From positions 1 to 42,369 of IMG/VR virus record IMGVR_UViG_3300005293_000006: a stretch of 42,369 nucleotides of DNA. One strand, 5' to 3'. Below are positions 1 through 8,335 of the stretch, in pieces; position 1 is the stretch's first letter, and every line of letters starts with the position of its first letter. The notes under the pieces are model-generated. The model searched no databases, was not told where the DNA came from, and saw nothing but the letters and a program-made list of their open reading frames with translations. The position numbers were made by a program, and so were the translations under genes. This DNA is from a virus.

Positions 1-40
1 GCTAAAAAAGGTTAAAACATGATATTGAACGAAACATCGG
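1..40. repeat. Terminal direct repeat, copy 1 (contig closure)
   Basis: These 40 bases are identical to positions 42330-42369. They cover the end of the 57-aa gene and the first codons of the portal gene, so they are coding sequence. A short exact overlap at both contig ends is what an assembler leaves on a circular or circularly permuted molecule. It is much shorter than most biological terminal repeats. Inference: circular map of about 42,329 bp. Confidence 0.9.
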
Positions 41-1785
41 CAATGGATGTGATTAAAAATCCAACGTCAAGAAAGCACATTGAAAGCGCGAAAAAACAGG
101 AATCACAGTTAAGAGTTTTTACGGAAGAAATGACGCAAGACGAATTGAAAAGTGAACCCTATTGGACGGAAATGACATCGAAAATGAAATCACGATCGGA
201 TAAAAAGTTTGATCGCGTCATTCAGTTTGCACGTTATCCGTTGCCGGTCGTTCAATTATGTGATTCCGTCTTAAATGATTTTCACAAAGTCTTTGAAGGA
301 AAGAATCGATATTTTCATGTTGAAGGTGATCGCGATATTGAACGATTGAAACAATGGATCGTAAATGAAAAACCCGTCCAATGGATTGAAAAAAACGCGG
401 TCAAGGTTTTCAAGAACAAACCGAACACGTTTGTTGTTGTGGATCGTGACGCGAATGGAAATCCTTATTTGGTGTTAGTGGATTCGAATCGTTTGATCGA
501 TGCGAAATTCAAGGATGATGAAGGGAACATGGAATACATTTGTTTCGTTCATTCACAATCCGAACACGCAACACAAGCCAACGTCATCACGACGTTTTTT
601 TCCGTTTACGATGATTCAAGATACTATGTGTTTTCAAAGGATTCAAATTCGGATGCGATTGTTAAAGTGTCGGACACGGAACACAACATCGGTTATTGTC
701 CCGCGAAATCATTCATCAAGACAACCACAAATTCAAAAAACAAATTCAAACGTCGTGTGGCGTTTTCATCGGCATTGTCGAAATTGGAAGATTGGACAAT
801 GTTTGACATCTTTAGAAACTATGTGGATCATTACGCGCCCTTCCCGGTAACGGAAGCACCGCGCCGAAAATGTCCCAACAACGATTGTCAGGACGGAAAG
901 GTTTCGGAAGAAGTGATCACCGATCCGGGATCCGGAGCAACGAAAACCATTTGGTCGGATTGTCAAGCGTGTGGCGGGGTGGATAACGGTCAACATATTT
1001 TTCCGGGAACACACATCGGAATCAAAGTTAATCCGGACAAATCGTTGAACGACGGATCCGGGATGTTCAAAATGATCTTTCCGGAAACGGACAAACTGAA
1101 ATACATTCCGGAAAAGTTGGATGATTTGGAATTGGAAGTTCGATTCAAAACGGTAGGCGTTAACAACATGAATTCGGAATCGTTTAACGAATTACAAGTC
1201 AAAGGATCGTTTGCATCGATGGAAACAATTTTGTTGCGCACCAAATCGGAACTTGATGAATTATACAGATGGATTATCAAAACCGTTGGCCGTTCGATGT
1301 ATTTGAATTTGACGGTTTCGGTGGATTCGAATTTTGGAACGGAATTCTATTTGGTTTCGGAAGATGACTTACAAAAACGATTCGACACGGCGAAAAAAAT
1401 TGGTTTACCGGTTGAAGAACAATTCAATCTTTACAAACAATTAGTTGAAACAAAGTATAAAGGCAACGCGAACAAGATGGAACGTGTTTTGATGTTGCTC
1501 GATTTGGATCCATACCCGATGCAATCCATCGATGAATGTATCAAATTGAAAGGCGCGTCCGTGTTGGATGATTTCCAATTATCATTTAAAGTGAATTTTA
1601 TCAAATTAATTTCTAAATTTGAAACGGAAAACACAATCATCACGGAATTCGCAAAGAATCTTGAATATTACCAACGAATTGAAATCATTGAAACAACGTT
1701 GACGACATACAATCAAGAAATGATCGATGCGAAAAACAAAAGAAATGAAAAGGCAATCCCACCAACCCCGGAAGTAATTAAGTAA
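19..1785 (+). CDS. Portal protein with a four-cysteine insertion
   Basis: 588 aa. Called as portal from its position after the terminases and before the scaffold and capsid genes, its length, and its mixed alpha/beta character with a long helical region near residues 400-430. The portal would be the dodecameric ring at the capsid vertex through which DNA is packaged and ejected. Residues Cys285, Cys290, Cys315 and Cys318 form a CX4C-X24-CX2C pattern with glycines nearby, resembling a zinc ribbon or DnaJ-type knuckle; zinc binding is inferred. The ATG lies 3 bases after the stop of the 57-aa gene, with an A-rich leader and no Shine-Dalgarno site. I see no protease or kinase motif. Confidence 0.72.
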   Translation: MILNETSAMDVIKNPTSRKHIESAKKQESQLRVFTEEMTQDELKSEPYWTEMTSKMKSRSDKKFDRVIQFARYPLPVVQLCDSVLNDFHKVFEGKNRYFHVEGDRDIERLKQWIVNEKPVQWIEKNAVKVFKNKPNTFVVVDRDANGNPYLVLVDSNRLIDAKFKDDEGNMEYICFVHSQSEHATQANVITTFFSVYDDSRYYVFSKDSNSDAIVKVSDTEHNIGYCPAKSFIKTTTNSKNKFKRRVAFSSALSKLEDWTMFDIFRNYVDHYAPFPVTEAPRRKCPNNDCQDGKVSEEVITDPGSGATKTIWSDCQACGGVDNGQHIFPGTHIGIKVNPDKSLNDGSGMFKMIFPETDKLKYIPEKLDDLELEVRFKTVGVNNMNSESFNELQVKGSFASMETILLRTKSELDELYRWIIKTVGRSMYLNLTVSVDSNFGTEFYLVSEDDLQKRFDTAKKIGLPVEEQFNLYKQLVETKYKGNANKMERVLMLLDLDPYPMQSIDECIKLKGASVLDDFQLSFKVNFIKLISKFETENTIITEFAKNLEYYQRIEIIETTLTTYNQEMIDAKNKRNEKAIPPTPEVIK

Positions 1786-1813
1786 CCAAACAATAATTAA
1801 ATAAACAAAAACA

Positions 1814-2476
1814 ATGAATCAAATCAAATCAAACAGACATTCACAAGCGGTGTCGGAAGTGGAAAAACTTGATGCAAATCAGGTTGGAAAAATGAAAGAA
1901 TTTATCGATCCAAAGGATGCGGATCAATACCATGTCGCCTTGGTGAAGATATTCGACAGACCGGGACAACCGACAAACGATGTGAAAATCGTTGTTCAGC
2001 ATTTCAACGCGCCCGGATTCAAGAAAATTGAATCTAATTTCATGTATCATGGTTACCAAAAAATCATCGTGTTGCATGATCCCACACAACCAATCGAAGG
2101 AATGGCGGTTTCCACAACGATCAACACCGGATCGAACGATCAGTCAGCACCGGCGAAAACGGAAGCGGAAATCGAAGCAATGATCGAAAAGCGCGCACAA
2201 GAAAAAGCGAATCAAATGATCGCCGATAAGAAAGCCAACGAAACCGACACAACCGACACGGATGAAGAAGGTGAAAAAGAAGTTGAACAAGATAAACACG
2301 CGTTGTCACCATTCCATTTTGGGGAAACGGTGAACGAAATGAAAGCATTCGCCGAAAAACATAAGATCGAATTATCCGGTTTGAAGAAATCGGCGGAAAT
2401 TAAAGCCGTTTTGATTACATGGTACAATGAAAACCGTGAAGCGATCGAAAACGGGACATACCAAATCCAAGAATAA
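1814..2476 (+). CDS. Head-region protein with a SAP/HeH-like C-terminus
   Basis: 220 aa, not recognised. Residues 1-100 look globular. Residues 110-160 are an acidic and basic low-complexity helix rich in Glu, Lys, Asp and Thr. Residues 165-215 read like a small helix-extended-helix or SAP-type fold: a helix around MKAFAEKHKIELSGLKK, then a second helix. Such domains bind DNA or RNA in other proteins. It sits between portal and scaffold and is separated from each by about 30 bases of A-rich leader. A role in the capsid interior or DNA binding during packaging is possible but not shown. Confidence 0.6.
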   Translation: MNQIKSNRHSQAVSEVEKLDANQVGKMKEFIDPKDADQYHVALVKIFDRPGQPTNDVKIVVQHFNAPGFKKIESNFMYHGYQKIIVLHDPTQPIEGMAVSTTINTGSNDQSAPAKTEAEIEAMIEKRAQEKANQMIADKKANETDTTDTDEEGEKEVEQDKHALSPFHFGETVNEMKAFAEKHKIELSGLKKSAEIKAVLITWYNENREAIENGTYQIQE

Positions 2477-2510
2477 ACAAAACAAATACTAATCCATAAA
2501 AAGGGAAAAG

Positions 2511-3488
2511 ATGGAAATTACAAAAGAACAAATCCAAGAAGCGATCACGAAAGATCCAACGATCATTGAGGTAATTTTGCCAACGGTCATTGAATCCGAG
2601 GTCGGGAAAAAGTTAGTGGAAAACAAAGCCAATTTGATATTCACCGAAAAGATCGGTGAAGAAATCAAAAAAGTGCATCAACGTTATGATGAAGATCTTT
2701 TCGAAGTTTTGGGCGTTCGCGCCGGTACGGGTGAAGATGGCGCAAAGGAAAAGACGTATGAAGTGGCGCGCAAAATGTACGGCCAATTAAAAGAGTTGCA
2801 AGGCCAAAAAGAATCATTGTCCAAGGATGTAGAGGTTCAAAGACTGACCGGCGAAATTGAAAAACTAAAATTGGAAGGTGGCGGAAAGCACATCCAAGGT
2901 GTTTTTGATCAAGCCAAATTGCAATGGGAAACCGAACGTCAAGGATTCGTGAAGCAAATCGGCGACACGAAAACCGAAACGGAATCATTCCAAAAAAGAA
3001 CGGACATCAAATCAGCATTGAACCAATTGAAGTTCAATCCGGACACACCGGAATCAGTTAAAACGATGATTTTAACAAATGTTGAAGAAAGTTTGATAAA
3101 AAATTCTAAATTTGAAAACGGAAAGTTGGTGTTTGTAGATCCGGAAGGGAAACCGATTATCAACCAAACATCCTACGAACCCAAAAATCCACTTGAAATG
3201 TTGATGTCCTTGGATGCGATCAAAGACATCACGTTGAAAGATGATAAAAAGCCGGGCGGAAACGCACAAGCGGAAATTCACGGATCAATTAAGACCATTT
3301 CGATCGAAGGGAAAGACGAACAAAGTTTGATTTTACCGGAAGGATCATTCAAATCAAGATCAGAATTCAATGAAGTAGCGCAAAAAGCGTTGTTGGATTC
3401 CGGGGTGACGCGAAAAGATCCAAGATGGAACGCCTTGTTGAATAAGGCGTATAAAGAAAACAAAGTTGATACATTACCGGCAAAATAA
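2511..3488 (+). CDS. Putative capsid scaffolding protein
   Basis: 325 aa, charged and strongly helical. A coiled-coil-rich middle (about residues 75-165, many Glu, Lys and Gln) is flanked by more compact ends. The C-terminal ~60 residues are less charged and could bind the capsid protein, as in other scaffolds. It lies immediately upstream of the major capsid gene, the usual place for a scaffold. No Ser-His-Asp or other protease signature is visible, so a protease-scaffold fusion is not supported. The call rests on position and composition. Confidence 0.6.
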   Translation: MEITKEQIQEAITKDPTIIEVILPTVIESEVGKKLVENKANLIFTEKIGEEIKKVHQRYDEDLFEVLGVRAGTGEDGAKEKTYEVARKMYGQLKELQGQKESLSKDVEVQRLTGEIEKLKLEGGGKHIQGVFDQAKLQWETERQGFVKQIGDTKTETESFQKRTDIKSALNQLKFNPDTPESVKTMILTNVEESLIKNSKFENGKLVFVDPEGKPIINQTSYEPKNPLEMLMSLDAIKDITLKDDKKPGGNAQAEIHGSIKTISIEGKDEQSLILPEGSFKSRSEFNEVAQKALLDSGVTRKDPRWNALLNKAYKENKVDTLPAK

Positions 3489-3519
3489 AAATTTTGTTTA
3501 ATCCCTAATTAATTAAAAA

Positions 3520-4569
3520 ATGAGTTTATTAGCTACTTATTTACAGGACATCAGAGTTCAATATCCGTCCAACTTGGATCGTGATGAACTTAGACGCACA
3601 AACACCGGTTTGTTGAATGCCGTGATCGAAATGACCGACGCGCCGAATTCAATTGTTTCACCGGATTTGATCACCAAAGCCGAATCAAGTCAAGCAAGAA
3701 ACCTTGACATCCCGGTAATGACAAAAGGAGCCGTGACCATTTCGAACGCTCGTTCATGTACGATCACCGGAAGTCAAAGTGAATCGGATCTTTATCGTGT
3801 GGTTTGGAAAACGGTTTCGGCAAATATCTTGATGGTTCCATCTCAATATGAGAAAAACGAAATCAAATATTTGTTCGATCTTCAAAAGAAAATGGCGGAT
3901 TTGGTTGAAGCCTTTATGGTTGAAATGGAAAATGATTTGGACACCGCGTTCGATGCGAACAAATCACAAGTGTATGGATCGCCAATCGTGGGAACAAAAT
4001 ATACATTGGCGGGTTCGGCGTTACAAGTGACACCGGCCAACCTTGATTTTTTCTTCAATGATTTGGATCCAATCAATTTCGCGGATGATTTCAACGCGCC
4101 GACAATCCGAGTGATCGCGAATCATGTGGTGATGTCAACGGTGAACAAATACATCAACCAAGGTCAATCGAATTCGGCCAACACAATGTTCCAATATTTC
4201 AACAAGAATTTCACATATTCAAACAGAATTTCGAATGGTGTTGGAAAATTGGCAACGGGTTATTTCATGCCGGATGGATCGGTTGGATTATTAACGCGTG
4301 TTGACGTGGATTCAAGAATGAACCATGTGGCAACCGACGGAACGGAATGGCGTGAAGAAACCATCCCGGGAATGCCGTTCCCGGTTGGGATCCAATACAA
4401 ATCAAAATGTGATGATCAATCCGCGTTGGAAGCGTCCGGCCTTGGACACTTAACATCAACACTTGTGGAGCAATATCAAATATCTTTTGATTTCGCGATT
4501 GTGGTTCCGTTCAACACGGATTTGGCAACCAAACCAAGTTCGATTCGTAAGTTCGAATTTATTCCATAA
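3520..4569 (+). CDS. Major capsid protein (HK97-like fold expected)
   Basis: 349 aa, the size and position expected for the shell protein of a tailed phage. It follows the scaffold and is followed at once by a strong terminator, a common arrangement for a highly expressed capsid gene. The N-terminal ~60 residues are polar and helical. A long helix near residues 115-145 (around KKMADLVEAFMVEMENDLD) fits the HK97 spine helix. The C-terminal half is beta-rich and ends on a hydrophobic/basic strand. There is no obvious N-terminal cleavage site. Family assignment is inferred from context. Confidence 0.75.
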   Translation: MSLLATYLQDIRVQYPSNLDRDELRRTNTGLLNAVIEMTDAPNSIVSPDLITKAESSQARNLDIPVMTKGAVTISNARSCTITGSQSESDLYRVVWKTVSANILMVPSQYEKNEIKYLFDLQKKMADLVEAFMVEMENDLDTAFDANKSQVYGSPIVGTKYTLAGSALQVTPANLDFFFNDLDPINFADDFNAPTIRVIANHVVMSTVNKYINQGQSNSANTMFQYFNKNFTYSNRISNGVGKLATGYFMPDGSVGLLTRVDVDSRMNHVATDGTEWREETIPGMPFPVGIQYKSKCDDQSALEASGLGHLTSTLVEQYQISFDFAIVVPFNTDLATKPSSIRKFEFIP

Positions 4570-4596
4570 GAAGTAAAAAGAATCTTAAAAACAACC

Positions 4597-4638
4597 AACG
4601 CCGTTTTGATCCGATAAGGGGTTGAAACGGCGTTTTTT
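4597..4638 (+). terminator. Intrinsic terminator after the capsid gene
   Basis: Perfect 10-bp stem AACGCCGTTT (4597-4606) pairing with AAACGGCGTT (4625-4634), an 18-base loop and a run of T. It lies 28 bases past the capsid stop and 15 bases before the next gene, so it should lower expression of the neck and tail genes relative to capsid unless read through. Confidence 0.88.
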
Positions 4639-4652
4639 AATTCAGATAAATT

Positions 4653-5786
4653 ATGTTTAAATCAACAGAGGTCGCGCCGGCCTACGAACATTTGATCGGG
4701 TGGCGACAACATTATAATAATTCAATTGTTTTGCCGTCATCGTTAACCACTACGGACACGGGTGAATATTTTCAACAAAAGCACCCGGCCTTAGATCTTG
4801 CGATCATACAAACGTTGATTCCGCCGACAATGGATTTGAATGACTATTTGAAAAACACGGTCACGGATGCCACCAATGAAATGTTCAATGATGTGTTACA
4901 ATACAGACAATTGAACAAACACGGAAAAACGTTATTGGAACAATCGGTTTTATTGAATCGTTACGGATGGACATCGGATGTGATCACCAACCAAAGTCGA
5001 TTCGTTGGGATGCAAATACGCACCAAGGATTTGACCGGGTTGCAATCGGTGATCAATGAAATCGGGTTGCAGTTTGTCGGATCGGAATCGTTCAAATTGT
5101 ATTTGTTCCATTCATCCAAAACCGAACCGCTGAAGGAAATCGATGTGACGACAACCGGAACCGGATGGTCATGGATCAAAGCCGACATCGAATTGTCATC
5201 GTTCAAATCATCGGAATATTACGGCGGTGTTTTCATTTTGGGATATTACCAAGACGACTTGAATTCGAACGCGATCAACTACACTTCATTCAATTGGGAC
5301 ATCGGTGTTTGTTCGGGATGCAATGACAATCACGTTGGCGTTTGGAAATCGATCGGAAAGAATTTCCATGTTTATCCGATTTACGTTCCGATGGGATCTT
5401 ATACGACGGGCGAAATGTTCGACATGAATAAGGCGATTTACACGAATTCACAATCCTTTGGTTTGAACTTTAAATTTTCGGTGCGTTGCGATTTGACGGA
5501 CTTTTTCATCCAAAACAAATTCGTATTCAAAAACTTATTGGCGTTGAAAGTGGTTCATAAGATCTTGAATGACATGAAATTCAGTCAGCAAATAAACGCG
5601 ATTGAAGCAAATATAAAAATGATGATCATCCGGGATTTGGAAGGGGACGTGGACACCAAGTTGACTAACATCCCGACGCAATACACCAAGGAATTGCAAT
5701 CGGTATCGTTCAACATGGCCGGGATCAATTCCCGTTGTTTGGAATGCGAGGATGTAAGTTATTCACCAACGTTCGGAGTGGTTTAA
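4653..5786 (+). CDS. Putative neck/head-tail adaptor protein
   Basis: 377 aa, not recognised by motif. It is the first gene after the capsid terminator and begins a run of closely spaced genes, the place where adaptor, stopper or neck proteins are encoded. The N-terminal ~110 residues are helical. The centre (about 110-290) is beta-rich and jelly-roll-like in composition, with a CSGC pair near residue 223. The C-terminus carries another CLEC pair, so four cysteines could bind metal if brought together. The helical N-terminus resembles connector proteins. Function is inferred from position only. Confidence 0.5.
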   Translation: MFKSTEVAPAYEHLIGWRQHYNNSIVLPSSLTTTDTGEYFQQKHPALDLAIIQTLIPPTMDLNDYLKNTVTDATNEMFNDVLQYRQLNKHGKTLLEQSVLLNRYGWTSDVITNQSRFVGMQIRTKDLTGLQSVINEIGLQFVGSESFKLYLFHSSKTEPLKEIDVTTTGTGWSWIKADIELSSFKSSEYYGGVFILGYYQDDLNSNAINYTSFNWDIGVCSGCNDNHVGVWKSIGKNFHVYPIYVPMGSYTTGEMFDMNKAIYTNSQSFGLNFKFSVRCDLTDFFIQNKFVFKNLLALKVVHKILNDMKFSQQINAIEANIKMMIIRDLEGDVDTKLTNIPTQYTKELQSVSFNMAGINSRCLECEDVSYSPTFGVV

Positions 5787-5789
5787 ATC

Positions 5790-6242
5790 ATGGAAATATT
5801 TAAAAGACAAATCAAGTTCATTGAAGATTTCGAAGTTCAGTTGCACGCGCAATTGGAATTCGCGATCCGTGAATTTGATTTTGTTATTAAAGATTATGTG
5901 ATCAACAAACAGTTGTTCCGTGAAGGAATGGACGGTGACGGTGAAAAACTTCCGGGATATAAACGAACCACGATTCGTTTGAAGATCATCAAAGGTGATC
6001 CCGCCGATCGTATGACGTTACGCGATACCGGTGAATTCTATTCCCATATTCAGATTGACGCGTTCAACGATCGTTTTGAAATCACATCCAATGTCGATCA
6101 CGATGTATTTATCCTATCACGATTAAAAAAACAAGGACATCCGAACATTTTGAAGGTAACGGATGAAAACATCATCGAGTTTTTAAGTAATTATTATTTA
6201 CCAAAATTAAAAGAGTATGTCAATAAGCAATTTGCAAAATAG
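5790..6242 (+). CDS. Putative head-tail joining / tail completion protein
   Basis: 150 aa. A helical N-terminus is followed by a stretch with the sense 'LRDTGEFYSHIQI', then beta strands and a Lys-rich C-terminal helix. The 'D-T/S-G' segment leading into strands is like HK97 gp10-type tail-completion proteins. Position (second gene after the adaptor, before a terminator-like protein and tail tube candidate) agrees. It starts 3 bases after the upstream stop and overlaps the next gene by 26 bases. The assignment is tentative. Confidence 0.5.
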   Translation: MEIFKRQIKFIEDFEVQLHAQLEFAIREFDFVIKDYVINKQLFREGMDGDGEKLPGYKRTTIRLKIIKGDPADRMTLRDTGEFYSHIQIDAFNDRFEITSNVDHDVFILSRLKKQGHPNILKVTDENIIEFLSNYYLPKLKEYVNKQFAK

Positions 6243-6810
6243 AACAATCACCATCGGAACCCCGGTTGAAGTGGAATCCGCCGTGAACGACATCCGAACG
6301 GTGTTGATGAACCTTCCGTGGATTGATCGCCCGTATTTCATCGCGCAACGTTTCTTTAAAACAGAAAATGGACGTTCGTTCATTTATCCGGAAACCTACG
6401 CACCGGACAAACCCGGATCAAGAAATTACCAACGCGTCACCCCGGACAACGATTATTTGGGTTCGTTTTTCTTTTTAGTGGGATCCGGAAAACAAAAAGA
6501 ATTTTCAGCGAATCAATACAATTATTTGAATTATCCGGTTTCGATCATCTTTTCGGTGAACTTGGATTTGATCGATAAGGCCAAATTGAACGACGGGTTG
6601 TTCACACAAGAATTGATCCGTGATGCACGACGTTTATTGACAACCACGATGACGAATCACGAATTCGAATACACGTTACAAAGTGAAACGCGGGATGTGC
6701 GTGAAGTGTACAAAGAATTTTCGATGAATGAGATTGAAAAATTCAACACCGCGCCGATGCAATGTTTCCGCATTGATTTATTATTAACTTTACAAGAAGA
6801 TTGTAATTAA
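6217..6810 (+). CDS. Putative tail terminator protein
   Basis: 197 aa mixed alpha/beta protein. Its start lies inside the end of the upstream gene. It sits just before the tail tube candidate, where tail-terminator or tail-to-head joining proteins normally lie. The N-terminal part contains a helix-strand segment with aromatic residues (PWIDRPYFIAQRFF). No catalytic motif is visible. The functional call rests on gene order. Confidence 0.45.
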   Translation: MSISNLQNRTITIGTPVEVESAVNDIRTVLMNLPWIDRPYFIAQRFFKTENGRSFIYPETYAPDKPGSRNYQRVTPDNDYLGSFFFLVGSGKQKEFSANQYNYLNYPVSIIFSVNLDLIDKAKLNDGLFTQELIRDARRLLTTTMTNHEFEYTLQSETRDVREVYKEFSMNEIEKFNTAPMQCFRIDLLLTLQEDCN

Positions 6811-6834
6811 AATTAACCATTAAAAAACAAGAAA

Positions 6835-7296
6835 ATGTCAACAAAAACAAGAAAAGAAACGATCAAAGATGTTGTAGGAAATGCGGTTTTCACGTCCAAC
6901 ATCGACAAAAAATCATTGGAAGCGTTATTGATCAACATGAAAAATTACGATTCCTTTGAAGCAACCTTGACACAATCCGTGGCGGGTGCATACACATTAA
7001 GCAATGTAAAATCAAGAATCAAAGGATTGTCGCCATCGATTGCGGAAGATCAGGTCGGAATCACTAATTTACAATTCATCAATGAGGAAGTTGGTGAAGA
7101 AGTGATCGCATTCCCGGCCAACAAAGTGAAATGTTTTGTTTCAAGCGCGGACATCGATGGTGAATTCACATCCGGAATTTTTTCGATGGGACGTTTTGAC
7201 AACGACAATGTAAAAATTGGAAACCTTAATTCGATGACGCAAGTTTATCAAAGGGGTTTTAAATTGGATATTGAAATCCGAGTTTACAACGATTAA
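6835..7296 (+). CDS. Tail tube protein candidate
   Basis: 153 aa, mostly beta-strand composition with regular Ile/Val/Phe spacing, no cysteine pair and no membrane segment. Tail tube proteins of small siphoviruses are often this length and are encoded just before the chaperone and tape measure, as here. A second candidate for the main tube subunit is the 205-aa protein at 41525-42142. The sequence alone does not decide between them. Confidence 0.45.
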   Translation: MSTKTRKETIKDVVGNAVFTSNIDKKSLEALLINMKNYDSFEATLTQSVAGAYTLSNVKSRIKGLSPSIAEDQVGITNLQFINEEVGEEVIAFPANKVKCFVSSADIDGEFTSGIFSMGRFDNDNVKIGNLNSMTQVYQRGFKLDIEIRVYND

Positions 7297-7298
7297 TT

Positions 7299-7571
7299 AT
7301 GATGATACAAACAATTTTAGTGGTTTACGGACTCTTATATTTTATCGATTCCTTATTCGATAAATGGAACACATGGGAACGAATCGCGGAATTTGGATCA
7401 ACGGCAAAACATAAGTTTATTTACGACTTATGTTTTTGTCGTTTTTGCTTAATGTTTCACCTTGCGTGGATGATCACAATCCTTTATGGCGCGTTTTCAT
7501 CGTTTTCGTTTGATTTGGTGGCCGTTCCGTTCGTAGTTAGTGGATTAACCCGTTTAATAGAAAAAAGATGA
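7299..7571 (+). CDS. Small membrane protein with a CxxC motif
   Basis: 90 aa. An N-terminal hydrophobic segment (residues 2-18) and a second region around residues 50-82 with one or two further membrane segments. Between them is CFCRFC followed by a hydrophobic stretch and His. The layout (hydrophobic helix, CxxC, hydrophobic hairpin) recalls DUF1360-type small membrane proteins, but I am not certain of the family. ATG at 7299 or 7302 are both possible. It sits inside the tail module, 2 bases after the tube candidate and overlapping the next gene by ATGA. Confidence 0.55.
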   Translation: MMIQTILVVYGLLYFIDSLFDKWNTWERIAEFGSTAKHKFIYDLCFCRFCLMFHLAWMITILYGAFSSFSFDLVAVPFVVSGLTRLIEKR

Positions 7572-8332
7572 TTTACACGCACGGAAAACACGAAATTGAA
7601 TTATTCGATTCAATACACAATTTGCCGATCCTTAGATTCCAACGTTTCAACAAATATCAAATGATCGCTTGCGAGGTGGGAAACACCTTGTCGGATTACG
7701 ATCAAAGGATGTCCAAGGCGTTACAGTTCATGCAAAAAGGAATGAAGGATGAAGCGATTCAAGAACTTGAAAATTGCCGTCAAACGGTATTCAACGCGCT
7801 GAATGAATTCACGCCGTCCGGAAAATCATTCGCCATGTTAGTCAAACGGATTGACGGGAAGGTGTACGATACATTTTCACCGGATGATTTGGATCGTTGT
7901 TTGATCCATTTGGAACAAATCGGATTGGGAACGGCCGACGCAATCGCTAAACTTAGGGAAGTAAAAAAAAAAATCGAAACGGAATTGGTGGTTTATTATC
8001 CCGTCTTTTTTCCAAAAAACGGAAATAAGGAACAAACGATTTTAAGGGTGAAACGGATGAACGTGTTGTTGGATCAGGTGATCGAAAACCGGGAAGATCC
8101 AAGCGATGAACTTTTTGATGTTGAAAAAGAAATATTAGAAAACGATAAACCGAACATTTGGAATGTTTGGAAAACCGGGAACATGGAACGTGTGTTGGAA
8201 GTGGATTTCCAAAAGTTCGCAATTTCCGTAATGAAACACACCGGTCAAGTGTTGGACAACATGACAACATTTACATTTTATGCGTCGGTTGATTTGTTGA
8301 AAGAAGAAACAAAAACAAGTAAAAAAAGATAA
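7568..8332 (+). CDS. Putative tail assembly chaperone
   Basis: 254 aa, helical and charged, directly upstream of the tape measure gene, which is the conserved location of tail assembly chaperones. The start overlaps the preceding stop by ATGA, suggesting translational coupling. I found no slippery site or second-frame extension typical of lambda G/GT frameshift pairs; the reading frame is continuous. The role is positional inference. Confidence 0.5.
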   Translation: MIYTHGKHEIELFDSIHNLPILRFQRFNKYQMIACEVGNTLSDYDQRMSKALQFMQKGMKDEAIQELENCRQTVFNALNEFTPSGKSFAMLVKRIDGKVYDTFSPDDLDRCLIHLEQIGLGTADAIAKLREVKKKIETELVVYYPVFFPKNGNKEQTILRVKRMNVLLDQVIENREDPSDELFDVEKEILENDKPNIWNVWKTGNMERVLEVDFQKFAISVMKHTGQVLDNMTTFTFYASVDLLKEETKTSKKR

Positions 8333-8335
8333 CAC

